Assembly: GCA_039917655.1 (NCBI GenBank)
Contig: JBDSJC010000038.1
Location: forward strand, 1 to 60,744
Source of the DNA: PNKC01 sp039917655
GTDB taxonomy: Bacteria > Chloroflexota > Dehalococcoidia > Tepidiformales > Tepidiformaceae
DNA: 60,744 nt
Direction of reading: 5' to 3'
The notes under the pieces are model-generated. The model ran no database searches, had not been told where the DNA came from, and worked only from the letters and a program-made list of their open reading frames with translations. Within the stretch, counting starts at the first letter, position 1. Each line of letters starts with the position of its first letter. Below are positions 45,357 to 53,459 of this stretch, in pieces. A program made the position numbers and the translations under genes.

Positions 45357-45707
45357 ATCCTAGAGGTAGCACAGTTGGCGGTCGATTGCGTCGCTGAATG
45401 CTTCCGGTTAGGCAGGTATCTTCGAGGAAACCGGCCCTTGCCCGAAGATACCTCACCGCCACACGGCGGCCGAGCCGAGGGAGGTTAGGAGCAGTTGTGC
45501 CAGGGGTAGTTCTGCGGGTTCGGACGGGACTCGGAGACTCCGGCATTCGCCTCCCTCGCTCCGCACCTTCCGAATCCAATCCGCGGCTTCGCTCGCAACG
45601 GTGCTCAGCAGCCTGCCCTGGACCTCGTGGTCGCGCGGGACTGGCCAGCCTGTCCATGCTGTTGAAACTGCCTTGGGACGCCTCCAGGGCTACCGGCCTT
45701 CCCGGTC
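45357..45707. other. Intergenic region between CoA-transferase and hydrolase genes
   Basis: About 350 bp with no gene seen. It carries the 11-bp inverted repeat listed separately and probably the promoter of the CoA-transferase gene. Confidence 0.5.
45414..45453 (-). promoter_or_regulatory. 11-bp inverted repeat upstream of the CoA-transferase gene
   Basis: AGGTATCTTCG (45414-45424) and CGAAGATACCT (45443-45453) are perfect inverted copies 18 bases apart, 58 bases upstream of the CoA-transferase start. It could be an operator with two half-sites or an RNA hairpin in the leader. No T-run follows, so a terminator is less likely. Confidence 0.5.
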
Positions 45708-46577
45708 CTACGTGGCGAGGAATTCGCGGATGGCGGCGGAGAAGGCGGCCGGCTGGTGAAGGGGCACCTGGTGACCGGCGTCAGGGATTTCCACGAAGCG
45801 GCCGTTGGGAAGCCGTGCCACCATCTGCTCGGCGATCTCCCGGGAAAGCACTTTGCTCTTCTGGGCGCGGATTACGAGGGTGGGGCACTTGATGTGCTCA
45901 AGGCTCTCCCAGAGGTAGGGGATCTCCGCGATCGCGCCGCGGCCCGTGGCCTCATGGATCGCCGGGTCGAAACGGAAGACGAGGTTGCCGCTCTCGTCAT
46001 CGAGCACCAGCGAGGCGCCGATCTGGCGTTCGAGGAATTCCCTCGGCTTGCCCGGGTAGAGGGTGGCGAAGTGTTCGAGCGCGTCGGCTTCGGTGGTGAA
46101 TCCGGTCGCCTGGCGAGACTCACCGGTGGACCTGCGGATGCCGCGCGCGCCCGCCTCGGCCATCTCTGGGCCCATATCGGCGAGCACCAGGTGCTTCAGC
46201 CGGTGACTGTGGTCACGGGCGTAGGACATCGCCACTCGGCTGCCGATGCTGTGCGCGACGAGGTCGAATGCTTCGAAATCCATCTCCTGGACGAAGCCGC
46301 GGAGGTCCATGGCGAACGCCCAGACGAGGTAGCCGCCGGGCGCGTGCTCGCTCTCGCCGTGGCCGCGAAGGTCCGGCGCGTAGACGCCGAAGTCGTCGCT
46401 GAAGCGTTCGGCGATGTGCTCCCAGTAGCGGGCGTTGTTCATCAGCCCGTGGAGGAAGACGACGGGATCGCTTTCGCGCGCGCCCCAACGGATGTAGTGA
46501 TGGCGCAGGCCGTGGATGGTGAGGTAGCCGTCTTCGCCGGTCGGGTGCTGAGGGCTGAGTGCCGAATGCTGAGTCAA
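45708..46577 (-). CDS. Alpha/beta hydrolase
   Basis: A 289-residue alpha/beta hydrolase. The oxyanion region is 'VVFLHGLMNNARYW', the nucleophile elbow is 'VAHSIGSR' and the catalytic His lies in 'DAGHQVPLHQP'. The acidic residue normally found in 'RGxxSD' reads Lys ('IRAQKSKVLS'), so the triad acid must lie elsewhere or be lost. A TTG with GGGAGG six bases upstream is chosen. The first 15 residues are low-complexity ('QHSALSPQHPTGED'), so the true start may be later. Substrate unknown. Confidence 0.78.
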   Translation of the reverse strand: MTQHSALSPQHPTGEDGYLTIHGLRHHYIRWGARESDPVVFLHGLMNNARYWEHIAERFSDDFGVYAPDLRGHGESEHAPGGYLVWAFAMDLRGFVQEMDFEAFDLVAHSIGSRVAMSYARDHSHRLKHLVLADMGPEMAEAGARGIRRSTGESRQATGFTTEADALEHFATLYPGKPREFLERQIGASLVLDDESGNLVFRFDPAIHEATGRGAIAEIPYLWESLEHIKCPTLVIRAQKSKVLSREIAEQMVARLPNGRFVEIPDAGHQVPLHQPAAFSAAIREFLAT

Positions 46578-47468
46578 ACCTCGCCTCCCATCTGGTGGCT
46601 CATTGTCGAGCGCCAGTCGCCGGTTGTCGATTCGCGCCACGGGCCTCACCGGATGCTTCCCGTCGAACCACGCCCCACGAACTGCCGGGTAGGGATTCTG
46701 CCGCTATACCGGAGGCTAAACGGCTCCGCTGCTGCTGCGCGCGTTTGCCCTTCGGGCCGCCCCTCCAGAGTCGCGCGGGCCTGAACGACCGTGGGCCACT
46801 TTCGCGGGGGCCCTCGCCCCTGGCCCGGCGGAGGAAGGGGACTCTTCGAAGCGGCGGTGATGGTGACATGAGGCTGTTGCGATGCCCTCCAGAAAAATTG
46901 GCTTTTGCGTTGCTAACACGTTTTAGCGCGTTCTAACGCGTTGGCTAACGCTTGGTGCGAGTGATGGCGGTTTTTGGTGGGGTTTGGGAGGTTCTGGGTT
47001 GCCTGGCGGGCGCGGCCCTCATCCCCAGCCCTTCTCGCTTGCCGGCGGGCGACGAGGAGTTCAAACGGTGTGGCATGCCGCTTTGGGCGGTGGCGAGGCT
47101 GGTCAACGTGCGTCTCCAGAAAACAATCCACGTTCTTGCGCGTTTCTGCGCGTTCTGTGCGCGTTGTTGCGCGTTAACGTCGTTCCGGGGTTTCCGGAGG
47201 CGGTTCGCGCGTGGTCTGTGAGGTTGGGCGTCATCCGGGCGTGCATTTTGGGAGGTTGGCACGGGGCGGGGTTAGGGCGGAGGGGCGGGTGGCGTCCTTT
47301 GCGGAAGGAGGACCGGGCCCCGCGGGCGGGGCCTTACAACCAGTTGTGAACCGCGAGAGGACCGTACACCCAACGCACCGTTCGAGTGCACCGTGTAGAA
47401 TCTGAGCTTGAGTCGGTCGAGGCGCAGGTTTGGGCTGGTATGCCGGGCCGCATAGCGGGGGACACTTG
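46578..47468. other. Repeat-rich intergenic region upstream of the retron
   Basis: About 890 bp without a convincing gene. It contains clusters of GCGCGTT-type repeats (46924-46952 and 47140-47180), a segment matching the common intergenic phrase CCTCATCCCCAGCCCTTCTC (near 47018-47037) and G-rich stretches near 47265-47290. A similar TTAGCGCGCC/TTTGCGCC run occurs at 4118-4138. Open frames here follow the repeats and lack ribosome sites. It probably carries the retron promoter near its right end. Confidence 0.55.
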
Positions 47469-48083
47469 TTGAACACGCCTCAACGACCTCGAGTCTCCGC
47501 GGAGGACCACCAAGCGCGGGCCCTGCGCGCCATCTCGAAGCACTTTGAGACCGTCGCACAGAAAGCCCCTGTCGACGTGTTCGTGATGGGTCCGCACGTC
47601 GGCACCAACGCGGCGGCCGCGAGTCCGGCCATGAATCTTCGGCAGTCGTTGATCACAAGACTCCGAGAAGAAGGTTATCCCGTCCCAGCTGACCTGGCTG
47701 AAGTCATTGAGAGAGTCAAAAGCCAGTTCGGCCAGGAAGTTGACCTCACCACTACAGAGCAGCTTTTCGCCCAGACGGTGGACCTGCTCGTTTTCATACC
47801 GAGTAGCAACGGCTCCGCGGCAGAGATCGGATACTTCGCGGGAGTCGATCTTAACCCCGACGAGGATATCGCTCGACGCTCCCTAGTCCTGCTCGACGTC
47901 GCCCACGAAGCGACCCCAGGCTTCGTCGCGCTCGGGCCGGCTGCACTCCTGAAGAGCCAGGGTGCGCGAGTCTGGTGGGTGGACTACGGCGACGTCGGCC
48001 GGGTTTGGGACGTTGTCTGGGGCGAAGTTCAGGCCGCGCGCCTGCGCAAAGCTCGCAGAGACGTCGTCAGGCCTAAGGCATGA
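47469..48083 (+). CDS. Retron effector: nucleoside deoxyribosyltransferase-like protein
   Basis: A 204-residue protein of the NDT-like fold. 'VDVFVMGPHVG' (35-45) matches the 'xxYLAGP' substrate loop, and 'SNGSAAEIGYFAG' (113-125) carries the expected catalytic glutamate (Glu119) followed by the Gly-Tyr of the family. In type II retrons such as Eco1 the NDT-like protein is the toxic effector, reported to hydrolyse a nucleotide such as NAD+ when released. The TTG start is chosen for GGGGGA seven bases upstream. A TTG three bases earlier and another at 47430 are possible. It overlaps the winged-helix gene by ATGA. Confidence 0.8.
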   Translation: MNTPQRPRVSAEDHQARALRAISKHFETVAQKAPVDVFVMGPHVGTNAAAASPAMNLRQSLITRLREEGYPVPADLAEVIERVKSQFGQEVDLTTTEQLFAQTVDLLVFIPSSNGSAAEIGYFAGVDLNPDEDIARRSLVLLDVAHEATPGFVALGPAALLKSQGARVWWVDYGDVGRVWDVVWGEVQAARLRKARRDVVRPKA

Positions 48084-48376
48084 AATCCTCGAAGCGACAG
48101 ACGGTTTCACCTGAGATGCTCGACGTGCTCTTCGCCGTCTCGGTCCTGCAACCCGTTCGGCCCCAAAATCTGTACGCGCTGTTGAGCTATCCCCGCGAAG
48201 CTATTAGGGAAGCAACCAAGCGACTTCTCGACGGCGACCTGATATTCGGAAATCCCAACCGCGGCTTCACGGTATCCGGGCGCGGATGGCGGGCGATATC
48301 TAGGTCTGACGTGGGGCGTGTTCGCGATATGTCCCGGCTGTTGTATCTTTGGTCGCGGCAGCAGAGGGGCGGTTAG
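48080..48376 (+). CDS. Retron accessory winged-helix protein
   Basis: A 98-residue protein with a winged-helix core: 'LQPVRPQNLYALLSYPREAI' (recognition region), 'REATKRLLDGDLIFGNPN' and a wing ending in 'GFTVSGRGWRAI'. In Retron-Eco1 the DNA-binding part is fused to the NDT effector. Here it is a separate polypeptide whose ATG overlaps the effector stop. Its last six codons include the a1 repeat of the predicted ncRNA. A role in DNA/msDNA binding or effector assembly is inferred. Confidence 0.75.
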   Translation: MKSSKRQTVSPEMLDVLFAVSVLQPVRPQNLYALLSYPREAIREATKRLLDGDLIFGNPNRGFTVSGRGWRAISRSDVGRVRDMSRLLYLWSRQQRGG

Positions 48377-48572
48377 TAATGGCCAGGCGATTGTATCCGT
48401 CGCTATTTTGGAAAGGGCAAGCGTTAGAAGAAGCGAGATCGACGTCCGTGGCACCGCGCCACGGGCGCTCCTTCTTCGAAGGTCGCCACGAACGTCGATC
48501 TCGCTTGCTCACAGCAGCGTTCCTTCTGGGATGCTGGTAAACAGTCATTTGAAGCCGCTCCCTCTGCTGCCG
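48356..48572 (+). ncRNA. Predicted retron msr-msd RNA
   Basis: Inverted repeats CGGCAGCAGAGGG (48356-48368) and CCCTCTGCTGCCG (48560-48572) are perfect, and GCGG/CCGC (48369-48372/48555-48558) extends them to 17 bp around a one-base bulge: the expected a1/a2 stem. Just inside a1 is UUAG. Its G48376 is a candidate branch guanosine, as in Eco1 where UUA-G follows a1. A short hairpin lies at 48386-48404. The msd candidate is a hairpin with 22-nt arms (48431-48452 and 48485-48506, one mismatch) and a 32-nt loop that can fold further (CCTT-CTTCG-AAGG). a1 overlaps the end of the winged-helix gene and a2 overlaps codons 9-14 of the RT. The boundaries are predictions from base pairing only. Confidence 0.7.
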
Positions 48573-49571
48573 TCACTTCCTAATGACCTCGCCGCCGATC
48601 CTCTGACGTTTCTGGCGGAACAACTGGACTGGCCGCAGCCCGCGACCGACGCAGCGAGGGTGCTGTTGGCACGGGGCCTCCCTCCGCTGGTGACGCTGCA
48701 GACACTTCCGTTCCTATTTGGAGTGTCACCTTCTCTGATCGCTGCGATGGGAAACTTCTCCGAGCATTACTACAGAGATTTTCAGATACCGAAGCGTCGC
48801 GGCAGTCGAACTATTCATGCTCCGCGCGTAGCTTTGAAGGTCATCCAGCGATGGATACACGACCACATGCTCGCCGGGCAGCCGCTGACGTCGGAAGTCA
48901 ACGCATTCGCACCTGAGCGCTCGATCTTCACCAACGCCGGACGCCATCTTGGGCGAAAGAACTTCCTTGCGCTGGACGTCGCGGAGTTCTTTCTCTCCAT
49001 CGGGAAACCACTCGTGCAACGGGTGTTCGAAGGCATCGGCTACAATCCGCTAGTTGCCCATCAGTTGGCGTCCCTCTGCACACTGGGCGGCGGTCTCCCT
49101 CAGGGCGCTCCAACGAGTCCCATGCTCTCAAACCTCATCTTTCAGTCTGTTGATGAGCAACTAAAGAACTTCGCAATTACCTGGAACGCCGAGTATTCGC
49201 GATACGCCGATGACCTTGCCTTCACGAGCGACAGCCATTACTTCGGGCCGGAAGATGTTGCAGCCGTTGGGGCTGCCTTGAAAACGATCGGCCTACAGCT
49301 CAATGAGCGAAAAACAAAGCGGATTGGTGGCGGCTACCGACACGAGGTGGCTGGCCTCTCCACGACGTCGGCAGGTGCGATGCCCGCACGTTGGAAGCGT
49401 CGGCAGTGGCGAGCCACTTTCCACAACGCCGAGCTTGACCCTGGCGTTTTCACAGAGCGTACCAACGAACTCCTCGGAATCGCCGGATACGTCGGGCAAT
49501 ACGATCCCCAACTTGGCGAGAGGTACAAAGCAATCGTGCAGCACACATTGGTCAGGACGCATCGAGGGTAG
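48531..49571 (+). CDS. Retron reverse transcriptase
   Basis: A 346-residue RT. Motifs in order: the retron-specific NAxxH 'NAGRH' (135-139), motif A 'LALDVAEFF' with catalytic Asp149, 'PQGAPTSP' (190-197) and the catalytic 'YADD' (225-228). The region-Y 'VTGL' motif of retrons reads 'VAGL' (273-276). It would prime on the branch guanosine of the msr and copy the msd into msDNA. The ATG 48531 gives about 30 residues more than Eco1 RT and lies inside the predicted ncRNA. No other start codon occurs before residue 43. The ribosome site is weak, so coupling to the upstream genes is possible. Confidence 0.9.
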   Translation: MLVNSHLKPLPLLPSLPNDLAADPLTFLAEQLDWPQPATDAARVLLARGLPPLVTLQTLPFLFGVSPSLIAAMGNFSEHYYRDFQIPKRRGSRTIHAPRVALKVIQRWIHDHMLAGQPLTSEVNAFAPERSIFTNAGRHLGRKNFLALDVAEFFLSIGKPLVQRVFEGIGYNPLVAHQLASLCTLGGGLPQGAPTSPMLSNLIFQSVDEQLKNFAITWNAEYSRYADDLAFTSDSHYFGPEDVAAVGAALKTIGLQLNERKTKRIGGGYRHEVAGLSTTSAGAMPARWKRRQWRATFHNAELDPGVFTERTNELLGIAGYVGQYDPQLGERYKAIVQHTLVRTHRG

Positions 49572-49682
49572 GGATCGCGCGAGTGTGGAGGGGCGGCCCG
49601 AAGGGCAAATGGGGTAGTGGCCCCGTTTAGCCTCCGGCATGGCGGCGTGGCCGGTGTTGTGGGGTGTGGTTCGACTCCAAAG

Positions 49683-49706
49683 TGTCGGAGTGTCGGAGTG
49701 TCGGAG
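49683..49706. repeat. Three tandem copies of an 8-bp unit
   Basis: TGTCGGAG is repeated three times in succession just downstream of the retron, in the 207-bp gap before the VOC gene. It is an intergenic low-complexity repeat; no gene is seen around it. Confidence 0.7.
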
Positions 49707-49778
49707 CGTCCGTGCGCGTGCCGGGCAGCGGGGCGCTTACTGACTTGCGCGCTACTGACTCTAACTTTTCTTCGGCCC

Positions 49779-50636
49779 CTACTTCGGCTCTTCGAAGAGT
49801 TGGAAGAGGACGCCGCCGCTGTCTCGCGGGTGGATGAAGGTGTGGGTCTTCCAGTCGTTTCGGATGACGCCGCCGAACGGTTCGATACCTGCCTCGCGGA
49901 GCGCGTCGGCGGCGGCATCGACGGAGGCGACTTCGCAACAGATGTGGTGCATGCCCTGGCGGTGGGCGTCGATGAACTTCTGGACGAAGCTATCGGGCCG
50001 CGTGGGCTGAATGATCTCGAGCTTGAGCAGGCTGCCAGGGATGCTCAGGTTGCTCCCCATGTAACCCTCCTCCTCGCTCGTCCAGCGACCCGTCTCTTCC
50101 ATACCGAAGACCTTCGCATGCCATTCGACTTGCCTGGGGAGGTCGTTCACGGCCAGCGAGACGTGATCGACGCGCCGCAGATTGACCACGCCACCGCCCG
50201 CGTTGCGGTCTACGGGGTCTGGCAACTTGTATGGCACGAAGAGCTGCCAGAGGATGCCTCCGCTGTCTTTCGGGTGGATGTAGGTGAGCTTCCACATGCC
50301 GTCATCGGTGATGCCGCCGAACGGCGTGATGCCCATTTCCTGGAGAGCGGCGGCGGTGGCTTCGATGTCGTGCACTTCGGCGGTGATGTGGTGGAGGCCA
50401 GGCCCGCTCTCATCGAGGAACTTCTGGACGAAGCTCTTCGGGCCGGCCGGTTCGATCACTTCGAACTCGATTTCCGTTCCGCGCACCTGGCTGACCGAGC
50501 CGCTGAAATCGGAGTGGGGGCCAGCCTGCCAGCTGTGCAGGAACTTGAATCCGAGCAGCTTTTCGAGCTTGTCCGATTGTACCTTCCAGCTGGGCGCGCC
50601 CATGCTGATGTGATCGATCCGCTTGAGTGGAATCAC
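49779..50636 (-). CDS. Tandem VOC (glyoxalase/dioxygenase-fold) protein
   Basis: A 285-residue protein with two vicinal-oxygen-chelate domains. Each has a first His strand ('RIDHIS' and 'RVDHVSLAV'), a central His ('GLHHITAEV' and 'GMHHICCEV') and a final Ser-Gly-Gly strand ('DSGGILWQLF' and 'DSGGVLFQLF'). The pairing resembles methylmalonyl-CoA epimerase or HPPD-like sets. The metal and reaction cannot be named. GTG 50636 with GGAG upstream is the best start. It is divergent from the diacylglycerol-kinase-like gene with a 63-bp gap. Confidence 0.78.
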   Translation of the reverse strand: MIPLKRIDHISMGAPSWKVQSDKLEKLLGFKFLHSWQAGPHSDFSGSVSQVRGTEIEFEVIEPAGPKSFVQKFLDESGPGLHHITAEVHDIEATAAALQEMGITPFGGITDDGMWKLTYIHPKDSGGILWQLFVPYKLPDPVDRNAGGGVVNLRRVDHVSLAVNDLPRQVEWHAKVFGMEETGRWTSEEEGYMGSNLSIPGSLLKLEIIQPTRPDSFVQKFIDAHRQGMHHICCEVASVDAAADALREAGIEPFGGVIRNDWKTHTFIHPRDSGGVLFQLFEEPK

Positions 50637-50699
50637 GCGATGCTCCGGGGACGAGGGTGTGAGCGCTATGGTACGTTTCGGCGCAGAGTGCCCGCAACG

Positions 50700-51611
50700 A
50701 TGAAGAGCCGCGCCGCCACCCTGCTGGTCAACCCGGCGGCGCGGGGGGTCCGCGAGACGTTCGATAGCGAACGCGTCTTGCGCTACCTGGGGCGACACGA
50801 GATTTCGGCGCGGCTTGTCGTGCTTTCCTCCTCCGAGGACGCAACCCGTGCGGCGCGGGAATCGGCGGAGCGCGGCGATGACCTGCTTTTCACGGTGGGG
50901 GGCGATGGCACGGTACGCGATGCGGCGCTTGGCTTGCGTGATTCGGCGACGGCGTTGGCCGCAATCCCCGCTGGTACCGTGAACATCTGGGCGCGTGAGG
51001 CGGGCATCCCGCACGGCCTGCGCAGGGCGCTGGATGCACACATCACGGGGCAGGCGGTTGCAATTGACCTAGGACTCGCGGACGGCCGCTGCTTCCTGCT
51101 GATGGCGGGAATTGGCTGGGACGCGGAGATCGCGCGCCGAGTCTCGATGAAGCTGAAACGCGCGGCGGGAGACCTCGCCTACGTCGCGCAAGCGGCTTTG
51201 ATGACTCCGCGCCTGCGGACGCGCAGCGTCCGGTGGGAGAGTAGCGGCGAACTGTGCGAGGAGCCGCTCGCATGGATGGTGCTGGGCAACACGCGGCTCT
51301 ACGGGGGAAGGTTCCGGCTAACCCCGGCGGCGGTCGTCGATGACGGACTGCTGGACTTGGTGGCGTTGTGCCCGCGTACGCTGATCGACGCGCTGCGGCT
51401 GGCCGGCCGGGTGGGGCTGAGCCGCGTCCACGGCGACCGGCATGCAATTGAGGGACGGACCGCTGAGCTGCGGGTGACTACGTCTGGCCTCGCGGTGCAG
51501 CTGGACGGCGACTACGCCGGCGAGACGCCGATGACGTTCTCGGTGGCGCCTCGCGCGCTGTTGGTGAGCGTGCCGGCGGGGCCGCTGAGCGTGATCTTCG
51601 GCGATCACTAG
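50700..51611 (+). CDS. Diacylglycerol kinase-family lipid kinase
   Basis: A 303-residue protein of the DagK catalytic family. 'LLVNPAARG' (8-16) and 'TVGGDGTVRDA' (GGDGT at 67-71) form the nucleotide site, 'AIPAGTVNIWAREAG' follows, and the later 'LGNTRLYGG' and 'VDDGLLDLV' phrases are typical of the C-terminal sandwich domain. It should phosphorylate a lipid such as diacylglycerol or a sphingoid base, supporting phospholipid recycling. A long upstream in-frame extension that runs antisense to the VOC gene is rejected. Confidence 0.88.
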   Translation: MKSRAATLLVNPAARGVRETFDSERVLRYLGRHEISARLVVLSSSEDATRAARESAERGDDLLFTVGGDGTVRDAALGLRDSATALAAIPAGTVNIWAREAGIPHGLRRALDAHITGQAVAIDLGLADGRCFLLMAGIGWDAEIARRVSMKLKRAAGDLAYVAQAALMTPRLRTRSVRWESSGELCEEPLAWMVLGNTRLYGGRFRLTPAAVVDDGLLDLVALCPRTLIDALRLAGRVGLSRVHGDRHAIEGRTAELRVTTSGLAVQLDGDYAGETPMTFSVAPRALLVSVPAGPLSVIFGDH

Positions 51612-51666
51612 CGCCACGGGGCGCCCGGAGATTGCGCCTCGTTCGCCCTCACCCGAGACTTCCCGG

Positions 51667-52722
51667 ATGCAACGCGTCGCGATCATTGGCCCTGGCGGCG
51701 CGGGGAAATCGACGCTCGCGAGGCGGCTTGGGGAAGTGACCGGGCTGCCGGTGATCCACCTAGACAATGAGTATTGGCGTCCGGGATGGGTCGCGACACC
51801 GGAAGACCAATGGTCCCGGCGGGTAGATGTGCTCGCAGCCGGTGACCGCTGGATCATCGACGGAAACTTCGGCGGCACCATGGCGCCGCGTCTCGAGCGG
51901 GCGGACACCGTCGTCTTCCTGGACTTCGAACGGCACTTGTACATCTGGCGGGTGCTGAAGCGCAGGTTCAAACATCGTGACCGAGGGCGGTCTCGACCGG
52001 ACATGGCGGACGGGTGCGAGGAGAAGATCGACTGGGTCTTCCTCAAGTGGTTGTGGAACTACCGCGCGTCACGACGCCCTGAGGCGTTGCGCCTGATGGC
52101 GGATGCCCACCGGCAAGGCAAACGCGTGGTGATCCTGCGCGACGATCGCCAGACGGACGCGTTCGTGCGAGGCGCGATGGCGGGGCCCGGCGAAGCCCCG
52201 AGTCCGGCCGCGTCCAACAAGGTAACGCTGGTGGGCGCCCCGGCAGCGGGAAGGACCACCCTTGCGAAGCGGCTGAGCGAACGCACGGGCTTGCCGGTGG
52301 TCCACCCGGCCGGGTGGCTACACAGCGCAAGTGGGCGGATGGACGGACGAGCCCACCACCAGAGGATCGCGGCGGCAGTGGCTGAACCTGCGTGGATCGT
52401 GGATGAGGCGCTCTTGCGGACACTCGGGCTGCAGCTGGCTGCGAGCGACTTGGCGATCTGCCTGGACACGGCAATGCATCTCCGGATCTGGCGGTGTCTG
52501 CGCCGAGCCCGGGCCCGGCGCATGGAAGGGAGGTCGCTGGGGATGCGGTTCGAGGCGAAGACGTTGCTTTCGACCCTCCTCTTTCCCCAGACGGAACGGG
52601 GGCGGGTGATGCGCGCCCTCGGACGAGTGGCTTCTGCGCGGCCCGTGTTTGTCGTCCGCAACAGCGAGGAGGCGGAGGCGGTTCTCGCTGGCCTGGCCCC
52701 ATCGGCACGGGCGGGCGCTTGA
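51667..52722 (+). CDS. Double P-loop kinase (two FlaR/topology-modulation-like domains)
   Basis: A 351-residue protein that looks like an internal duplication of a small P-loop kinase. Domain 1 has Walker A 'GPGGAGKST' (8-16) followed by 'RRLGEVTGLPVIHLDNEYW'. Domain 2 (from about residue 185) has 'GAPAAGRTT' followed by 'KRLSERTGLPVVHPAGWLH', with Lys replaced by Arg and the acidic base lost. Domain 1 should therefore be the active half and domain 2 degenerate. Substrate unknown. Confidence 0.72.
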   Translation: MQRVAIIGPGGAGKSTLARRLGEVTGLPVIHLDNEYWRPGWVATPEDQWSRRVDVLAAGDRWIIDGNFGGTMAPRLERADTVVFLDFERHLYIWRVLKRRFKHRDRGRSRPDMADGCEEKIDWVFLKWLWNYRASRRPEALRLMADAHRQGKRVVILRDDRQTDAFVRGAMAGPGEAPSPAASNKVTLVGAPAAGRTTLAKRLSERTGLPVVHPAGWLHSASGRMDGRAHHQRIAAAVAEPAWIVDEALLRTLGLQLAASDLAICLDTAMHLRIWRCLRRARARRMEGRSLGMRFEAKTLLSTLLFPQTERGRVMRALGRVASARPVFVVRNSEEAEAVLAGLAPSARAGA

Positions 52723-52790
52723 CGTGCATCGGGCACGCGGTAGGCTACGGCGGCAACAACCGGGCGGCGACGCTCCAAAGGAGATTCAAG

Positions 52791-53459
52791 ATGGGCGAAA
52801 TGGTCACGTTTGATTCGAACGGAGGGACGGCCTCGGGTTACCTGGCCAAGCCTGCCAGCGGCAGCGGCAAAGGGGTCATCGTCATCCAGGAGTGGTGGGG
52901 CCTGAACGGCAACATCAAGGAGATCGCCGACCGCTTCGCCGGCGAGGGGTTCGTTGCTCTGGCGCCGGACATGTACCACGGCGAGGTGACGGCTGAGCCA
53001 GACGAAGCAGGGAAGCTTTTCATGGCGCTCAACATTGGCCAGGCGGAGAAGGACCTAAAGGGTGCCGTAACGTACCTGAAAGACCTCACAGGTGCGCCGG
53101 TGGGCACGATTGGATTCTGCATGGGCGGCGCCCTCAGCCTGTTTTCGGCCTGTAACGGCGGCGGCGATGTTGGCGCCTGCGTGGACTTCTACGGCGGACA
53201 CCCGGCAGTCAAGTACAACTGGGACGGCCTGAAGGCGCCGGTGCTCGGTGTGTTCGCAGAGCACGACGACTTCGTGAACCCCAACGTGACGGTTTACGAC
53301 AAAGAGCTGACGGCGCGCGGCATCAAGCACGAATTCATCACCTACCCGGACACCGAGCACGCCTTCTTCAACGACGAGCACCCCGAGCCGCAGCACAACC
53401 CGAAGGCGGCTGCCGAAGCCTGGACGAAGACGCTGGAGTTCTTCCGGGCGAATTTGTAG
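52791..53459 (+). CDS. Dienelactone hydrolase family protein
   Basis: A 222-residue alpha/beta hydrolase with the Cys-Asp-His triad of dienelactone hydrolases: Cys in 'GFCMGGAL', Asp in 'AEHDDFVNP' and His in 'TEHAFFND'. The entry 'VIVIQEWWGLNGNI' is the family's oxyanion segment. AAAGGAG before the ATG is a strong ribosome site. It would hydrolyse lactones or similar esters in aromatic catabolism. Specific substrate unknown. The stop overlaps the GTG start of the glycosyltransferase-like gene. Confidence 0.9.
   Translation: MGEMVTFDSNGGTASGYLAKPASGSGKGVIVIQEWWGLNGNIKEIADRFAGEGFVALAPDMYHGEVTAEPDEAGKLFMALNIGQAEKDLKGAVTYLKDLTGAPVGTIGFCMGGALSLFSACNGGGDVGACVDFYGGHPAVKYNWDGLKAPVLGVFAEHDDFVNPNVTVYDKELTARGIKHEFITYPDTEHAFFNDEHPEPQHNPKAAAEAWTKTLEFFRANL

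Noticed and set aside
46952..47221. Small plus-strand frames in the repeat region
   Set aside because: They follow low-complexity intergenic repeats and have no ribosome sites.
49617..50699. Long N-terminal extension of the diacylglycerol-kinase-like gene
   Set aside because: It runs antisense to the tandem VOC gene and lacks kinase features; the kinase motif set begins at 50700.
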